A DNA stretch of 64,000 nt from Aureobasidium sp. EXF-3400. Its lineage: Eukaryota > Ascomycota > Dothideomycetes > Dothideales > Saccotheciaceae. Under the pieces are notes generated by a model, which did not search any database, was not told the origin of the DNA, and saw nothing but the letters and a program-made list of their open reading frames with translations. The position numbers and the translations under genes are program-made. Positions 23,759-36,412 of the stretch are shown in pieces; the first letter of the stretch is position 1; each line of letters starts with the position of its first letter. Location of the stretch: the NCBI GenBank assembly GCA_024195585.1, contig SWBL01000191.1, positions 31,881 to 95,880 of the forward strand. Direction: 5' to 3'.

Positions 23759-26700
23759 CTACCTCGCATTTAGATTCAAATGCCTCAATGCATCTTGTGA
23801 CCAATCGTCATCACTGTCCATGCTGGTGCGGTTGGCGACCCTCAGTCCGCCTGTTTGCATCGGCATATCCTCAGGTGAGTGGGGCGCTCCGCCGTAACTG
23901 CCTCTAAAGTCCGATCGAGGTGGTGGTTGACGTTGCTCTGGTGCGCCTGCAAAGTCTTGCTCGTCCGAGAAACCGTAAATCATGTTGCCCTCGACAGGAG
24001 AATAATCAAGGGTTGTGTTCAATGTGAGTTCGTGTGGCCGCTCATTGGTAGGCGTGTGATCGTTGTTGTGTAAGAACTCTGCCGATGGTCGCGGCAGCTC
24101 CTCCATGTAGAGCTGTTGTGGCATGGACGACATTGTGTCGTATGCATATGGTTCTTCGGCCAGCGGCAATTGTGAAATACTTTCCACATGACGCAACGAG
24201 CTGCCTGCTGTACCGGGAGCGCGGTTGATGCTGCCAGGTCCTCCTCTCAAGGCGCCAGCGCCTACTATGCCCGACTGGACACTCTCACGCCTGCCATTTA
24301 CAGCTTCGTTTGGCACAGCTGTGCCTACACTTCCCTCGGCATCAGGGTCGCGAATGCTGAACTGAGCTATCGTGCGCATCTTGCGTGAAACCCAGCTGGC
24401 CAAAATCTTGCCTCGTTGCTTCTCACCGAGTCGTGATCGTGGGAAATCGCCCTTTTGGACGAAAGCAACGATGTCGAGGACAAGCTGATGTTCGTTGAGT
24501 ACCGTGTTTACTATCATCGGCACTATCGATGCGAGGAACGCTCGAGTCCGAGACTCGGCAATCAGAACTAGAAGCGAACCAGCCTGGAAGATTGCGCTGT
24601 TGAGAATTAGTACCTTGTTTGAGAAGCAATCAGAGTCACTTACCATCCACCAGAGACCAAAGCGCGGTGACACCTCTCTACACTAGCTTCAACATCCATT
24701 GGGAAGTGTTGGAGGCCGTTAACCTCGAAAGTCTCGCCGATTCCACCGAGAACGAACAGCACTTGCATCTCAACCATATTGCCACCAGGTCCAATAGGCC
24801 TGCTGACGCTGTGCAAGAAACCGAGGTCTCCAGTTCGCATGTACCTCACGCCAGGATCACCATCGACTGTACGGCCGTTGAAACGTTCGGCATCGAATGC
24901 GTCTTTTGAGCCGTAGAAGGAGTACGCAGAGGCTTCGCTCTGTACCCAGATCTCGCCGTATTCGCCTGCCAAACACAGACGATTGGTTTCTGGGTTGACG
25001 ATGCTGATCTGTGTACTGACAGGTACCATGCCCGAATCCTGAACCAGTAGAGCAAAAGGCTCTGTATCGGGGTCGACAGGAGCCACCAATCCTCGACGGA
25101 GTGCGTTGGTGTCGAGATAGAGCTCGATGGGCTCTATGCACATGTAACTACGGCTCGCGACCATAGGGTTCAGCACATGACTGTAAATGGTGTTGATAGC
25201 AGTCCTGTCAAGCGCCGATTGCGAAAATGCCACACGGACTTTGGAGTAAACGTCGGCGCGCGGTCTTTGATCTGTGGCAATCATAAGGTTCTTCAGCTCG
25301 AGCAGAGAGGTTGATTTTCCGGCATTGTGAGCCATGGCATGATCGAGCATTTGCGATGTCGCATATGTATCCTTGATCTTGTAGCGTGATAATATCTGGA
25401 ACAAGATGCTAGGGTTGGCAGCAAAGTCGACAGGCGAAACCAAGTACGTAGGAGCGGCTAAGAATATGCCCATCAAGCAGGTATGCAAGAAACCGATACC
25501 CATAGTAGATCTCACGCAACCTAGTACCGGACGCGTAGACGTCATCTGGCACGTCTCCTTCTGCACCTTGCACAATGCCATGATGGTGTCGTGGCCGAGC
25601 TGAACGGCGATTCTACGCTGGTCCGGCGTCCAGTAGGTCCAAATAAGAGCAGGGAATCCCTGAGCTACCCATGCTGGCCGCATGGTCAGTCCTAGATCGC
25701 GACAACCATGAGACTGTTTAGGTGGCTTTGAGGTGTTGTAGATGTTGGGAAGGTTAACCTTGAGGATTAATGCTGACTGCTTCAAGTGCTGCGAGACAGC
25801 TTTCTGTCTCAAGAGTGAATCAACATCGGCGTTAACGATGAGAGCCTTGATACGGAAATCGGCGATGACGTGGAGCAACGCTGGCGCATCCTCATGGAGT
25901 CTGTTAGAATCAATAGGAGCCATCGGTACAGCCACCACGCCCAGACAGAAACAAGCGTGTATGGCATAGACGAAATCCTCCGAGTGGGTGTACATGAGCA
26001 GCAAATGGTCACCAGCCTGGACCTTGACCTTATTCTTCAGGTAGGTGGCCACACCTGCAACCTTGAGGTCGAACTTCTTCCAGTTAACACCTTTGCCTTC
26101 CCTACCACGACCATCGATGGTGCAGTAAGCGAGTTCTTCAGCCTGCCGCGAAACGCGCCACTGCATCAAATCGTGGATGTTGGAAAATTGGTTTAGAGGA
26201 GTTGATGTTCGATCATCAATCACTACCTCTCGGTGATCTACACCAGAATATTGCTTGTCTTGCAACATCAAAAGATCTTGTCTTGCTTGCGAGGCCAGTG
26301 GTGACCAGATACCGCCGGCAGGATCATCGCCCAAAGGTAGATTTTGAACGGCCCTCTCGACTCCAAACTTGACGTACACACATTGCAGAGCTCCGTTGTC
26401 AAAGTCCTTTCGGCAGAGCATGTTTCCAATGTCTCTTCTACCGTTCTTGACAACACGTGGCAGTGTGTTTGGGGCTGTTAGCATCACACAGTACACTCGC
26501 AGGTGATGTTCCTGGTAAAGAACCTCCATGACACGCTCAGTAAGCGAGTCCAGGAAAGGAATGTCTAGTTGCCTTGGTGGTCCACCTGCGGTAGTGGGAG
26601 CTGTGGAGGCGGCCTGCGACTCCAGGAGCACAAATGGAAGGTATTCGCCGTTGACATGTGCATCGAATGCAGAACAGTCGAAGATCTTCGGGACAGTTTT

Positions 26701-29143
26701 CATGATGCTTGTAACCAGGTGTTGTACGAAGAAGTAGCGGTGCTCATGCTCTTGGACACCATTCTCAACCCACTCTACCCGCTGTCTTATGCGATCTTCG
26801 TAGAGGCCGAGCACATACACCTTGCCTTCGATAACACATCCAAGAAGGCCAGTACGCAGGAACTCGGGTTCAACCAGTACTGGTGTAGGACTGCCCTCTA
26901 CAAAACGGTAAGGTCTAGCGTGGAAGATGCTCTCGGTGTGTCTTGGGAGGGCCCAGAAACCTCCAGAAAGAGATGGAGAATCCACCCAGATTTCGCCAAT
27001 CGTGTAAGGTGAGCAAAGCAATCCAGTCTCGGGATCAACCAGTGCAAGTGTCGCATCCGGGATGGGGTATCCAAAGGCGCCTGCTCTTACGGTACCGGGT
27101 TCGTTGGCCCTTCTTCTAGCATCTTCACCCATGGCCAGAACAACGATTTCATTCGTCTTCAATGCTTCTTTGTCAAGCAACACTTCGCTCAGCTCGTTCC
27201 GGCTGTTTTTCTGGCCCTTCTTAGCCATGGTACCTCCGACACTCCCGAGTAGACTGGAATAGTTGTTTGCTTGGTTCGCAGTCCCTTCGTCCTCAATGTC
27301 GTGCTCGGCTTCGTCGATGCTCAAGGGACATCCCATCCTCTCTTCGCCACCTAGCCAATCCCTGACGGATACAATCATGCCTCCGTGTTCAGGCAAGCAA
27401 AGCATTGGAGCGACCAATTCTCTGGCACGGAGATTACGCATAGGTCTGAACCATCGATCTGCGAGAATCTCGTGGAACTCGCTGTCCACAGTGATCGTGT
27501 CGATCAGACAGATCTTGACCGTTGAGAAGTTGGGTTCGGCGTTCTTTTTGAAATTCCTCGTGGCCATTGGATCCTGCTGGTAATTGTACGCAGTGCGTTT
27601 CAAACCTGGATAATCTGCAACCATGATAGTAGTCCTGTACTTAGTGATCAGATGCGCATACATTCCAGGCGTATCGACAGTCTTGGCTTCAAGCCAGACG
27701 GTCGTATGACCACCGTACACACCGAACAGTACGCCCAGAATCAAGCCAACACCTTCTCTAGGATCGAGATAAGATAAGATGGTCTCAGCTTTCGTTCCAG
27801 GAGGGGCTCTGAAGCCAGAATCAGGGCTACTGGTAGGAATGGTAGAGACGATGGCGCTGACACAGGCCATTTGGTGCATGATGGTACGATGGCTGAGGAC
27901 AACACCACGTAAGTCACCGGTCGGAGCTCGAGAGAATTCTATGTAGGCAAGATCCGGAACCTGCAGCGGTGGTGTGTCATCCTTCTTCTTTGGATGATAA
28001 CTGCCGAATTCGTTGGTCTTCCACCATTCGACACCCGAGGGCCATTTCAATCGCTGTTGACTGATGTCGCGATGGAAGGCTTTGAGATTGTTGTCCGTAG
28101 TCAAGGCGAGATGTGCCTGGGTGGTGGTGAGGAGAAGGCCAAGCTTTTGGTAGTCATCGACGTTGTTGATGGGCACAGCGACGACGCCGGCTATGAAACA
28201 ACCCATGAGAGCGACAGCAAAGTCTATGACCTCGGTATCTCGATAAACCAGGGCGACACGATCTCCGCGGTACAAATTACTCTTGTCACGGATGACTTGT
28301 GCGACCTTCTCGGCCCTGCTTGCTAGCTTCTCCCAAGTAATGGAAGCCGTCTCTTTACCCTTGGAATCGAGAACCCAGTATGCGGCCTGGCGACCATTGG
28401 ATCTAGCACGATGGCGTAGAACAGCACCTATGTTGTCAAAGTTGGACATGGGAACCGTCTTGTTGTGGGGGTCGTAGACGGCAAAGGGCACCTCTCTTGG
28501 TTCGAGAGGTAGCTGATGTATAGGGGCGGTCGAATCCATGTCGTTTGAAGGCATCAACGGAGGGGGAATGTTGGCTGTGGGCGAGAAGGCTTCGCCTGTC
28601 GAGTAGCGCTGAGGACCACCATAGCTCTCTTCGCGGGACTGGTCTTGGATCTGTTGGCCGGCAAAGTCGTCGAAGAAGCCTTGTTGCGAGTCCAGCATGG
28701 TGCTCAGGCGGCTCTGGACGTCAGGCGATGACTGCTGGTGGGATTGGCGGGCGAGCAGGTGGTTGTACTGAGGGTCTGGGTTGAAGGCATAGTCGGAGCC
28801 ATACATGCTAGCAGGGTTGGAGCGGCCTTGAAATTGCGAGGCGGTGCGTTCGACGGCGGTCGGGGCATTGCTGAAGCTGTCGTCGGCGGCATAGGGGCCA
28901 GCAGAGATGTTGGCCAGCGAGGCAGTACGTGAGTGGCCGGCCGACGACAGGGCATCCAAGTCTCCATGGCCGTAGAACTGCGACAGCAGAAGCGTCCGGC
29001 GCTTTTCGTATCTGTCGCGTGTCAGTCTCTCGAGGCTCGACTGGAGCAACCTCCGGGCGTGCGCACCCTTTCTTAGTGATGTCGCCTTCCTCTAGCTCAT
29101 GGTCCAGCTCGCGCAGTTTGGCCTGCAGCTCTTCCTCGGCCAT
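23759..29143 (-). CDS. CPS1: Cps1/DIP2-type protein: DMAP1-binding domain and two AMP-binding (adenylate-forming) domains
   Basis: Exons (minus) 29067-29143, 24644-29011 and 23759-24596 give 1760 residues. Residues 1 to about 45 form a DMAP1-binding-type helix (EEELQAKLRELDHELEEGD), followed by a disordered Ser/Gln-rich stretch to about 200. Two tandem adenylate-forming (ANL) modules follow, roughly 215-780 and 950-1520; the first has PTGDLRGVVLSHRTIMHQ, the second a degenerate counterpart. The C-terminal 250 residues are low-complexity. This is the family of Cochliobolus Cps1 (a general virulence factor), yeast Cmr2 and animal DIP2. Animal and yeast DIP2 proteins have been tied to lipid (diacylglycerol) metabolism; the exact reaction here is unknown. 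It is not a peptide synthetase: I see no condensation domain or phosphopantetheine carrier. Confidence 0.92.
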
Positions 29144-29741
29144 GGCGGCGGCATGGGATGGAGGCGTCGTTCGCTTAGTCTAGTCGTGGGGCGCCAGGGT
29201 CACGAAGCTCTGGACGATATAGGACGCGTAGCAATATAGTTGGAAGACTGGTGGCTTGTCGTGGTTGAGGATGTTGGATGTGCAATGCTGGACTCATGCG
29301 CTCCGAGACATGATGAAACCATGTGGGTGATGGCCATGTGCCTGCCGCCTTTTGCTTGGCAGGAACCAATGATCCAAGGTCCTTGCCATCCTGCTTTTGC
29401 GACTGCTTCCAACTACCGACCCTGCAAGTATCTGCCTACTTTGCCCGCCTGTGTTTCAAGGAGCACGAGTGGCTCGCTTCGTCTGAGAAGCCTTGCAGCT
29501 CTCGTTCCTGTGCCTGTCATCAAGTCACCCCTCATCTACCATTGCATCGTCACACGTAGAGACACTATTGCACTTTTCAATTGAGTCATGGCTGACATTG
29601 GTTACCAATTATGCATCCGTGCTACAAAACACATGCCTGTCCATGTACCGCTGTAACATGCACTCCACAAATGCTCATCATCAATGCGCTAAGAGGATAA
29701 GGTATCGAACTGGAAAATCAAAAAAATATGCATCCGTCGCT
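29144..29741. other. Intergenic, CPS1 promoter and ferric reductase 3' flank
   Basis: 598 bp between the start of the Cps1-like gene and the stop of the reductase gene, both on the minus strand. No gene or clear motif is seen. Confidence 0.5.
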
Positions 29742-31664
29742 TTAATACGTGAAAGCCTCCTCATGGAACGTGATATTGCCAACGTCGACCTTCTTACGCA
29801 CTGCCGCGCGAACGCTGTCTGCGAATGCTCCAGGCCCGCAAACCACAACACCCATTGCTCCGACTTGCTCCGCAACCTCCTTCTCCAACACCGTCGACGG
29901 ATTGCAGCGTCCAGGGAACATCTGCACTGTGCCCGTTCGGCTGTTGACCTCGTTTTGGTTTCGGGGCTTGGTGACAAAGAGCTGCACGCGAAGCACCTCC
30001 TTGCGACCCTCCATCTTGAGAATCTGATCCATCCATGGTCGTGCCCATTCGAGCGCTTCGGTAGTAGGCACCGACCAAACGAGGAGGATTCGCCGTGTCG
30101 AGCACGTTCCTTGCGAGTACTGTGTCAAAAGACGGTGCACATAACCCACACAATGCGTGATGCCAACACCTCCGGCGAACAAGACTGCCGTGCCGTAAGA
30201 TGCCAACTTCTCGTGACCACCGTATGGGCCTTCCATGACGCCAGGTAGTGTGATTATGCCATTTGGCGAAGCGCATGCCCGCTCGTACAGCTGGCGCGTC
30301 ATGCCAGATCTGGCGCGGATTATAAGACTCACGTGCGTGACTTCCGGTCCCTCGCTATCGGATATTTGCGTCTTGTAATGCGAAATGACAGACTGATGCT
30401 TGGGCATGTTCCAGGAGGGCAGCTTTTCCATTTCGATCTCGAGCGGTGCGCTTCTAGGTTTTGTTTCTGCCCAAGCGACAGAGAAGGGGTGTGATGACCA
30501 CAGACCGACAGTGGGGAAGTAGATATGGACGTGCGATCCAGGGATGTAGTTCCACGACCTGGCAAGCTCGAAAGTGACGCGGCAAGCCTCACCGGGGAGC
30601 GCCTCGATGTGTGCTCTTGACATGCCAGACTTCAAGCTGAAGTTGAAGTAGGCCACACGCACAAAGCGGGAGAGCCATTCCAGTCCCCAAAGGATGATGA
30701 CGAACTTGATGTAGGGTGTCTGTGGAAGGTTGTGCTTGTCGAGATGCACATAGACACCGATCAAACCCAGCATGACCAGGAAGCGGTGGAGGTTGAGGAA
30801 GGTCTCGTAGAAGGCATGGCGCAGAGGCGAAAATGCTTGGATGATGATCATGGTAAAGGCGCAGGTTCCAACCATGCCCCATGCATAACTTGGAGTGGCC
30901 AGGTTGTCCTTGAGTCCATCATAACCAACAGAGTCAATAACGTTGACAAGGTAGCAGATGGTGTGCACAATGCTCTCAATGGCGCAAACTCTGGCGCACC
31001 AGCGATGGAGAAGGTTGAATGTGTCGTAAGAAACTCTTAGCAAAGGAATCAGAGGGTTGTTGCGCATAGCGAAGAGCATGGTAGGGATGATGTTAAGCGC
31101 TGCGAGCTCACCGCTGCGACCGCGAAGTTCGGCGATGACGGCACCACGGTCCTCGGCGCCCCAACGCAGGACTAGACAGTAGGCGATGTTTGAGAAGAGG
31201 TAAACAGTGAGAAGAAGAGTGTGGAAGCGCGATGGGAGGGTTCCAATGCTGATTGCAGAGGAAAGCTGGATCTCCTTGTTATGACGGTTGCGACCTAGCG
31301 GGGCGTACAGCAAGTGCTTCTTGATCTTGGGCCAGATCGAGGTATGATTTTGAGCCCAGTAAACTTGTCTGTCTGGGTTGCTCATGGTGAGTAGATGCCG
31401 CATATGTGCGTTTCCCATGGTAGCCCATCGGAACAATAATGTCAACACACATAGTCCGCCGAGAGATATACAGAGAACCGCGGCGAAAAGGTAGTTCGCG
31501 GTCTGGTCCACGCCCTTCAGTCCATGGGCATATGGCGATAGTTCTTGCACGGTAGCGTTAGCGAGTGCGTTAAGCTCTGTAGTGAGCCCTCTTGGGGCGA
31601 CAACCATGTCCGCGGCGCGACCGAGGGCAGAGTGAAGATGTGAGTGTGAGTGGTGAGAATGCAT
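29742..31664 (-). CDS. Ferric reductase-like transmembrane oxidoreductase (FRE family)
   Basis: One uninterrupted frame of 640 residues. The N-terminus is His-rich (HSHHSHSHLHS). A first membrane span near residue 60 is followed by a six-helix ferric-reductase domain with two haem-ligand pairs, in NLLHRW...SIVHTI and NLHRFL...GVYVHL. The FAD-binding domain follows with HPFSVAW, then the NADPH-binding domain with GPYGGHEK, FAGGVGITH and CGPGAFADSVR, ending in FHEEAFTY, an aromatic C-terminus typical of the superfamily. It should carry electrons from cytosolic NADPH across the membrane to extracellular metal, or possibly another acceptor. There are no EF-hands and the length is short for NoxC, so metal reductase fits better than NADPH oxidase. 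It lies 20 kb from the iron-uptake pair. Confidence 0.9.
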   Translation of the reverse strand: MHSHHSHSHLHSALGRAADMVVAPRGLTTELNALANATVQELSPYAHGLKGVDQTANYLFAAVLCISLGGLCVLTLLFRWATMGNAHMRHLLTMSNPDRQVYWAQNHTSIWPKIKKHLLYAPLGRNRHNKEIQLSSAISIGTLPSRFHTLLLTVYLFSNIAYCLVLRWGAEDRGAVIAELRGRSGELAALNIIPTMLFAMRNNPLIPLLRVSYDTFNLLHRWCARVCAIESIVHTICYLVNVIDSVGYDGLKDNLATPSYAWGMVGTCAFTMIIIQAFSPLRHAFYETFLNLHRFLVMLGLIGVYVHLDKHNLPQTPYIKFVIILWGLEWLSRFVRVAYFNFSLKSGMSRAHIEALPGEACRVTFELARSWNYIPGSHVHIYFPTVGLWSSHPFSVAWAETKPRSAPLEIEMEKLPSWNMPKHQSVISHYKTQISDSEGPEVTHVSLIIRARSGMTRQLYERACASPNGIITLPGVMEGPYGGHEKLASYGTAVLFAGGVGITHCVGYVHRLLTQYSQGTCSTRRILLVWSVPTTEALEWARPWMDQILKMEGRKEVLRVQLFVTKPRNQNEVNSRTGTVQMFPGRCNPSTVLEKEVAEQVGAMGVVVCGPGAFADSVRAAVRKKVDVGNITFHEEAFTY

Positions 31665-33231
31665 GGCGACCGGCGCAGTGCAGGGACAAGCCTGTATCGA
31701 TGAACAAAGAAGGAATTGGTGGTGTCGTTGCGATCAAATCCGGAGAGTAGATACAAAGGACCGGCTTTGTGGTGGTGATGTGGCTTTCTGGTAATTCAAA
31801 TATCCGGTTCAATGTAGCAGTAGTTGACGGGGTTGATGTCGAAGTCAGAGAGAAAAAGATTCAAGCAGTTATTAATCACTCGCAGATGTCAAGGAGATGG
31901 GTGGTCGTCGTTGAATAATGCGAGGCCGAACAATAGGCCAACAATGGCTATTGTGACATGCCTTTACGGGGGGCACAAAAGAAGACAAAAGAGTGAACGT
32001 GGCCGGCTTGTTGTCGCTGTTCTGAGCTGGCAAACTGAAATTGATGTTTTCCGAATGGAAGGTCGTGCTGTATGTCCACGGGATAACAGGGGGTTCTGGA
32101 ATGCAGCAGGCTTTTAGATGTTTTGAGGGGTCGTGTAGGCGCAAGGAAGTGCAGCAGTGTGCAAACGAGCGTCAGGTCGGCGGGGCGTCCAAGCAGGAAA
32201 AGAGTGTGAGTGAATGGAAGAAAGGCACGACGAACGGGATTCTGGCGAGTGGAACAATAAAAGACAGCAATGGTTGTCGCGGAAAGAAAATGAATGAGGT
32301 CCGCCTACATAAACACCAAATCCAGATTGGCCTCCTTGTGGCTCCGCATGGAGACGCTTTTTGGCACTAGGCGGCTAACGGTTATTGGGCCTGATTGGCA
32401 CCAAGCCACTGTTCGTGCCAACGTGTTTCATCTGTCTTTAAAGCGCCTGCCGATGGCTTTCTGGAGCTCGTCGGCAGTATACTTCGAACATTGAGGACAC
32501 TGAACCATTCAGCCCTCGCTTGTACACTCCGAGGCATTGATCCAAGAGAGCCCGCCATCGTATATCTGATTCCCAAACAGATGTTATATCGTAACCCTCG
32601 CGACACGAGACAGTGTTGTTGGCCGCTCGGTCGCACAAATCGATCTCGGACTCCCTTTGCCGTCCAACTGTGCGTCACTCCAAATTAGAGCCAAGAAGAA
32701 GCAGGAGGCGCTGACCGTCCTCACGCCATGTCAGTTGCTAGTCTATCTCGGAACCCGTGCTGTTGTTTATTTCGACGGATAAAGGACCCTTTGGAAGGCA
32801 GACGATGATGGTGATAATAACCACAGATTGGCATCATAGTCCTGCACGGTTGTTTGCCTCTTGGGGTGTCGCTTCTCAAAGTCGTCCAAGCAGCTCTCCT
32901 GCATCAGCAGGATGTGCAAGGTGGAGACGTGCAACTCGCAATTTTGACGTTGAAATCAGAACTTGGCACTCGGCAAGAGATACACTGTATGATGCACCCT
33001 TGTGTGGCGGTGCATCAAGGTACCTGGTTATGGTGGCAATACGTAGGTGTAGCTCTTCTTCACTGGCAACCGTATCTTATCTATCGTCTTCCCAAACCGC
33101 CGCCCGATTCTGCACCTGCTTCTGGCACCGCTCAAGTCGCTTCTGGCATCGCAAACCGTCCTCGCTTAACTACCTTTCCGTTTCAGAAGGATACCACCTC
33201 TATCGAGTAGAGGGCGAGTGCTATATTGATC
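31665..33231. other. Divergent intergenic region, ferric reductase / CDF transporter
   Basis: 1567 bp between two opposing start codons. No gene is convincing. By eye I found no perfect ATCWGATAA iron-repressor site; the nearest is ATCTGATTC near 32565, one base off in the core. Confidence 0.45.
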
Positions 33232-34831
33232 ATGTCACATCACGGTTCGGATCCTGACCTCCACCGGGCCATCTCTCTTCGACCCAGTCCATTCCACACG
33301 CACCCTGAGCTCTCGACCCGGACTACTCAACTTCCGGCAGGAGTGCTTCCTGTTCTTCCCCTGCCGCAGACCAAGCCCGGAGCTAGTAGCAGCACTGCGT
33401 ACGAGGTCAACGAGTCCCATGACCCCGTCTCACGCCCCGCCCATGCTCGCAACACCAGCGAAGCCGACGATGTAGAAGGCCAAGCTCTCTCGAGCTATCC
33501 GGAAAACGATCCTCTCGACTTGTCAAGCCGCATCAAAAGCGCCACACAGCTGGATGCTATGCAAGCAAACACGTCTAGGAGACGACAGGGTGCCAAGGAT
33601 CGCTTTTGCGCCCCTGTTGCTCAGACAAAGGATGCTGTCCAGCTACGCAAAGTTCGCGGCTTTTACGAGGGTCAGAACGAGGCTATTGAAAGAATGCTGA
33701 AACCGGTCGATGACCACAGAAGAGAAGCTAAAGAAGAAGCTGGTGCCGACAACCTACAGTACAAAATTGCTGTCTACGGCTCATTCGCCGCGAACGTGCT
33801 CCTGGCTGGTCTCCAGATGTACGGCGCGGTTTCATCAGGCTCTCTCTCCCTGTTCACCACAACCGCTGATGCTGTTTTTGACCCGCTGGCCAACGCTACT
33901 CTACTGCTGTGTAACCGAGCTGTCAACCGAGTCGACCCTCGCAAGTTCCCTGCTGGCAAGGCTCGCATCGAGACTGCGGGAAACATCTGTTTCTGCTTTC
34001 TCATGTGCAGTGTTTCGTTTATTCTGATCGTCCTCTCGATCATGGAACTTGTGAGAGGATCCGACTCCTCGGTGAAAACATTCCATCTTCCTGCTGTTCT
34101 TGCTGTATGCGTTGCCTTTGCAACAAAACTGGCTCTGTTCATGTACTGTTGGTCCCTGAGAAACAAGTATTCGTCTGTCCGCATCTTGTGGGAAGGTACG
34201 TCAATCCAGGCTAGCAAGTCGTCCTTTTCATGCACGATAGCGCAGTCTATTCCCTCGAAGGTTGGGACATCTGCATGTCTATTGTGTTTTGAGTATATTC
34301 GGTGCTAGAGTTGTGCTGACAATCTACAGACCACAGAAATGATCTTTTCATCAACGGGTGTGTTTTGAACTCTTTGGACCCGCTATAACTCTGCTAATTT
34401 CGCTCGTTAGATTCGGTGTCTTGACTTCCGTAGGAGGTAGCAAGCTCGCTTGGCAAATTGATCCTTCTGGAGCGATTGCACTCTCGTGTCTAGTTGCTTT
34501 CCTGTGGCTCCGCACCGCCTACTCAGAATTCCAACTTCTGATTGGAGTCACCGCTCCTACTCACATTTTGCAGTGGATCACGTATATCTCCATGACACAC
34601 AGTCCGGACATCGTCAGTCTGGACACTGTAAGGGCTTGGTACTCTGGCCCTAGGATCACTGTGGAGGTCGATATCGTTCTCCACCCAGGAATGACGCTCA
34701 AAGAGACCCACGATATTGCAGAGGATTTGCAAAACAAGCTTGAGGGCTTGCCCGACGTCGAGAGAGCCTATGTTCACAGCGATTACGAAACGGAACACAG
34801 AGCGGAGCACTTTTTGAAGAAGGAACTCTGA
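33232..34831 (+). CDS. Cation diffusion facilitator, manganese-type
   Basis: Exons 33232-34195, 34330-34357 (28 bases) and 34411-34831 give 470 residues. About 175 disordered N-terminal residues precede a six-helix CDF domain. The metal-site motif of helix 2 is D213-AVF-D217 and that of helix 5 is D322-HRN-D326, rebuilt across intron 1; two DxxxD motifs mark the Mn-CDF branch, as opposed to the HxxxD of zinc transporters. The cytoplasmic C-terminal domain (about 380-470) has the usual ferredoxin-like pattern with DIVLHPGMTLKETHDIAEDL. It should export Mn2+ (perhaps Fe2+) from the cytosol into an organelle or out of the cell, by proton exchange. It is divergent from the ferric reductase gene. 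Confidence 0.92.
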
Positions 34832-36412
34832 TCCTCACACTTCCAGCGGGTCAGCCGTAACGGCAGCACCATTTGACTGTTGTTCAAGGAACACATCATC
34901 CCAATCGTCAAGCTGCGATGCTGATGCCTTGACTAGTTTGGAGGATCGTGTGGAAGAACATGACTTGTTTTGCATAGAAATATTAACGAATAGACGAGCA
35001 CCATGAATCAGACTGTTGAGTTGTAGAGTACCGACATACCCATGTGTCTGTTAGCCATGCTCTAGCGACCGTTCCTTCCATGATGTCTCGCTCGCACGTG
35101 CCGAACGATTTGCACGTGTCGATCGCATCTAGAATTCATGCAACCGAGTACATTTTGCTCACGAAACAGCGATCCATCCGTGCAGCACATCCAACAACCT
35201 ATTTAGAGACCCTTTCTCATGCTGCATACTATATCTAACACACCAAAGTGCCCATAATAGGTAAAGGAGCTCGCTATGAAGCATGAGCCACCGCCAAGTC
35301 CTTTCTTAGCAGGGGGGAGATTAAAGGGACGATGATATATGGCATTGGTATACGGATAGTGCCTGTCAACATGTATGCATGTTAGAGTCTTTTCAGAGTC
35401 TGCTCAGCTTGTATGTTCGTCCAGCGATTTGATCAAGATTATCGATTGTCGCATTGCCGATTATCAACTCTGCGCGTTGCCCGCTTCCGAAGGCTGGGGG
35501 CGTTATATATGTGTCTCAGGAAGACTCTCGCTAGCACCGGAGGTACGACTTGTACCTATCGAGTATTTTTCTTACTGTCTTTCACTTGGCCTGCAGTCGC
35601 GTTCGGAGCGAAATGCAAACATGTTGAAGGCGCTGCCAAGGATAGAGCGAAGAACATGACATGGTGCAAGTAGAAGGTTCGTCATCACTCGCTGGTAACG
35701 AAAGTTGAGCGAGGTCTTACTCCAGTTGAGATTCTGCGACAGCATCTCTCAAATACTTCTTTGCTTGGTTCATATCGATACCGTCTAGCCCTACCGTCGA
35801 GTCTCATGGATTTGGAAAAATTGTTCGCAGAGTAGAAAGCCGGTATGCCGACACCCCATGCGAATCAATTTGTTGCTTGCAAAATAGACATCCGTACTCT
35901 TTGGCCTTCAATAAACTATCCTACGCAATACCATTCATGGGTTGCCCTTGAAGAGGAGAGGGAATGTCGGATTCGAGGGGGCAACCGTTCTGAACGGCCG
36001 GCAACTGCAACGGCATGGGCAATAGCTCAAACGTGAACATGGCCTTGGGTCACCGCATGAATTACGTGCAAATGCCCAGATCCCTGAATGATTTGATCGG
36101 TTCGGACCCAACTGGGTTGTCTCGGAATCGAATCAGAGACTTCCAGTGGCCCAGATGGGATATGTGACGGTGAGATACGGCCACCTCCAGAATGCCAACG
36201 GCCAGTCAAGACCGATTGGCAACAGCGGTTGAGTCGTGCCCGTTGGTCAGCCAGGCACTGTCAACGCAAGCCGTAGAACATCTCAATAGCCTCAGGGTGT
36301 TATAAAGCATCTGCCCATCCGGGCGCCGTGGGGCTGTCTCCAGACAAGCAACTTCTCGTGTACGAGCAAAGAGCCCCCTCTTCTCGCCCCGTATCCATAC
36401 CATACTCACAGG
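34832..36412. other. Gene-free interval of about 1.6 kb
   Basis: Between the CDF gene and the protease gene, both on plus. The right end holds the protease promoter (TATAAA at 36301-36306, about 110 bp before its start). No exon chain is convincing. Confidence 0.45.
36301..36306 (+). promoter_or_regulatory. TATA-like element of the aspartic protease gene
   Basis: TATAAA about 107 bp before the start codon at 36413, a normal spacing for a strong fungal secreted-protein gene. Confidence 0.5.

Noticed and set aside
23759..29143. Non-ribosomal peptide synthetase, suggested by two adenylation-type domains
   Set aside because: No condensation domain or carrier-protein serine motif; the DMAP1-binding N-terminus and tandem ANL modules fit the Cps1/DIP2 family.
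29742..31664. NADPH oxidase (Nox)
   Set aside because: Lacks EF-hands and the Nox spacing, has an extra N-terminal membrane span; FRE-type metal reductase fits better.
36090..36180. Possible tRNA because of a GGTTCGGACCC-like string near 36108
   Set aside because: No matching A box or acceptor stem could be paired around it.
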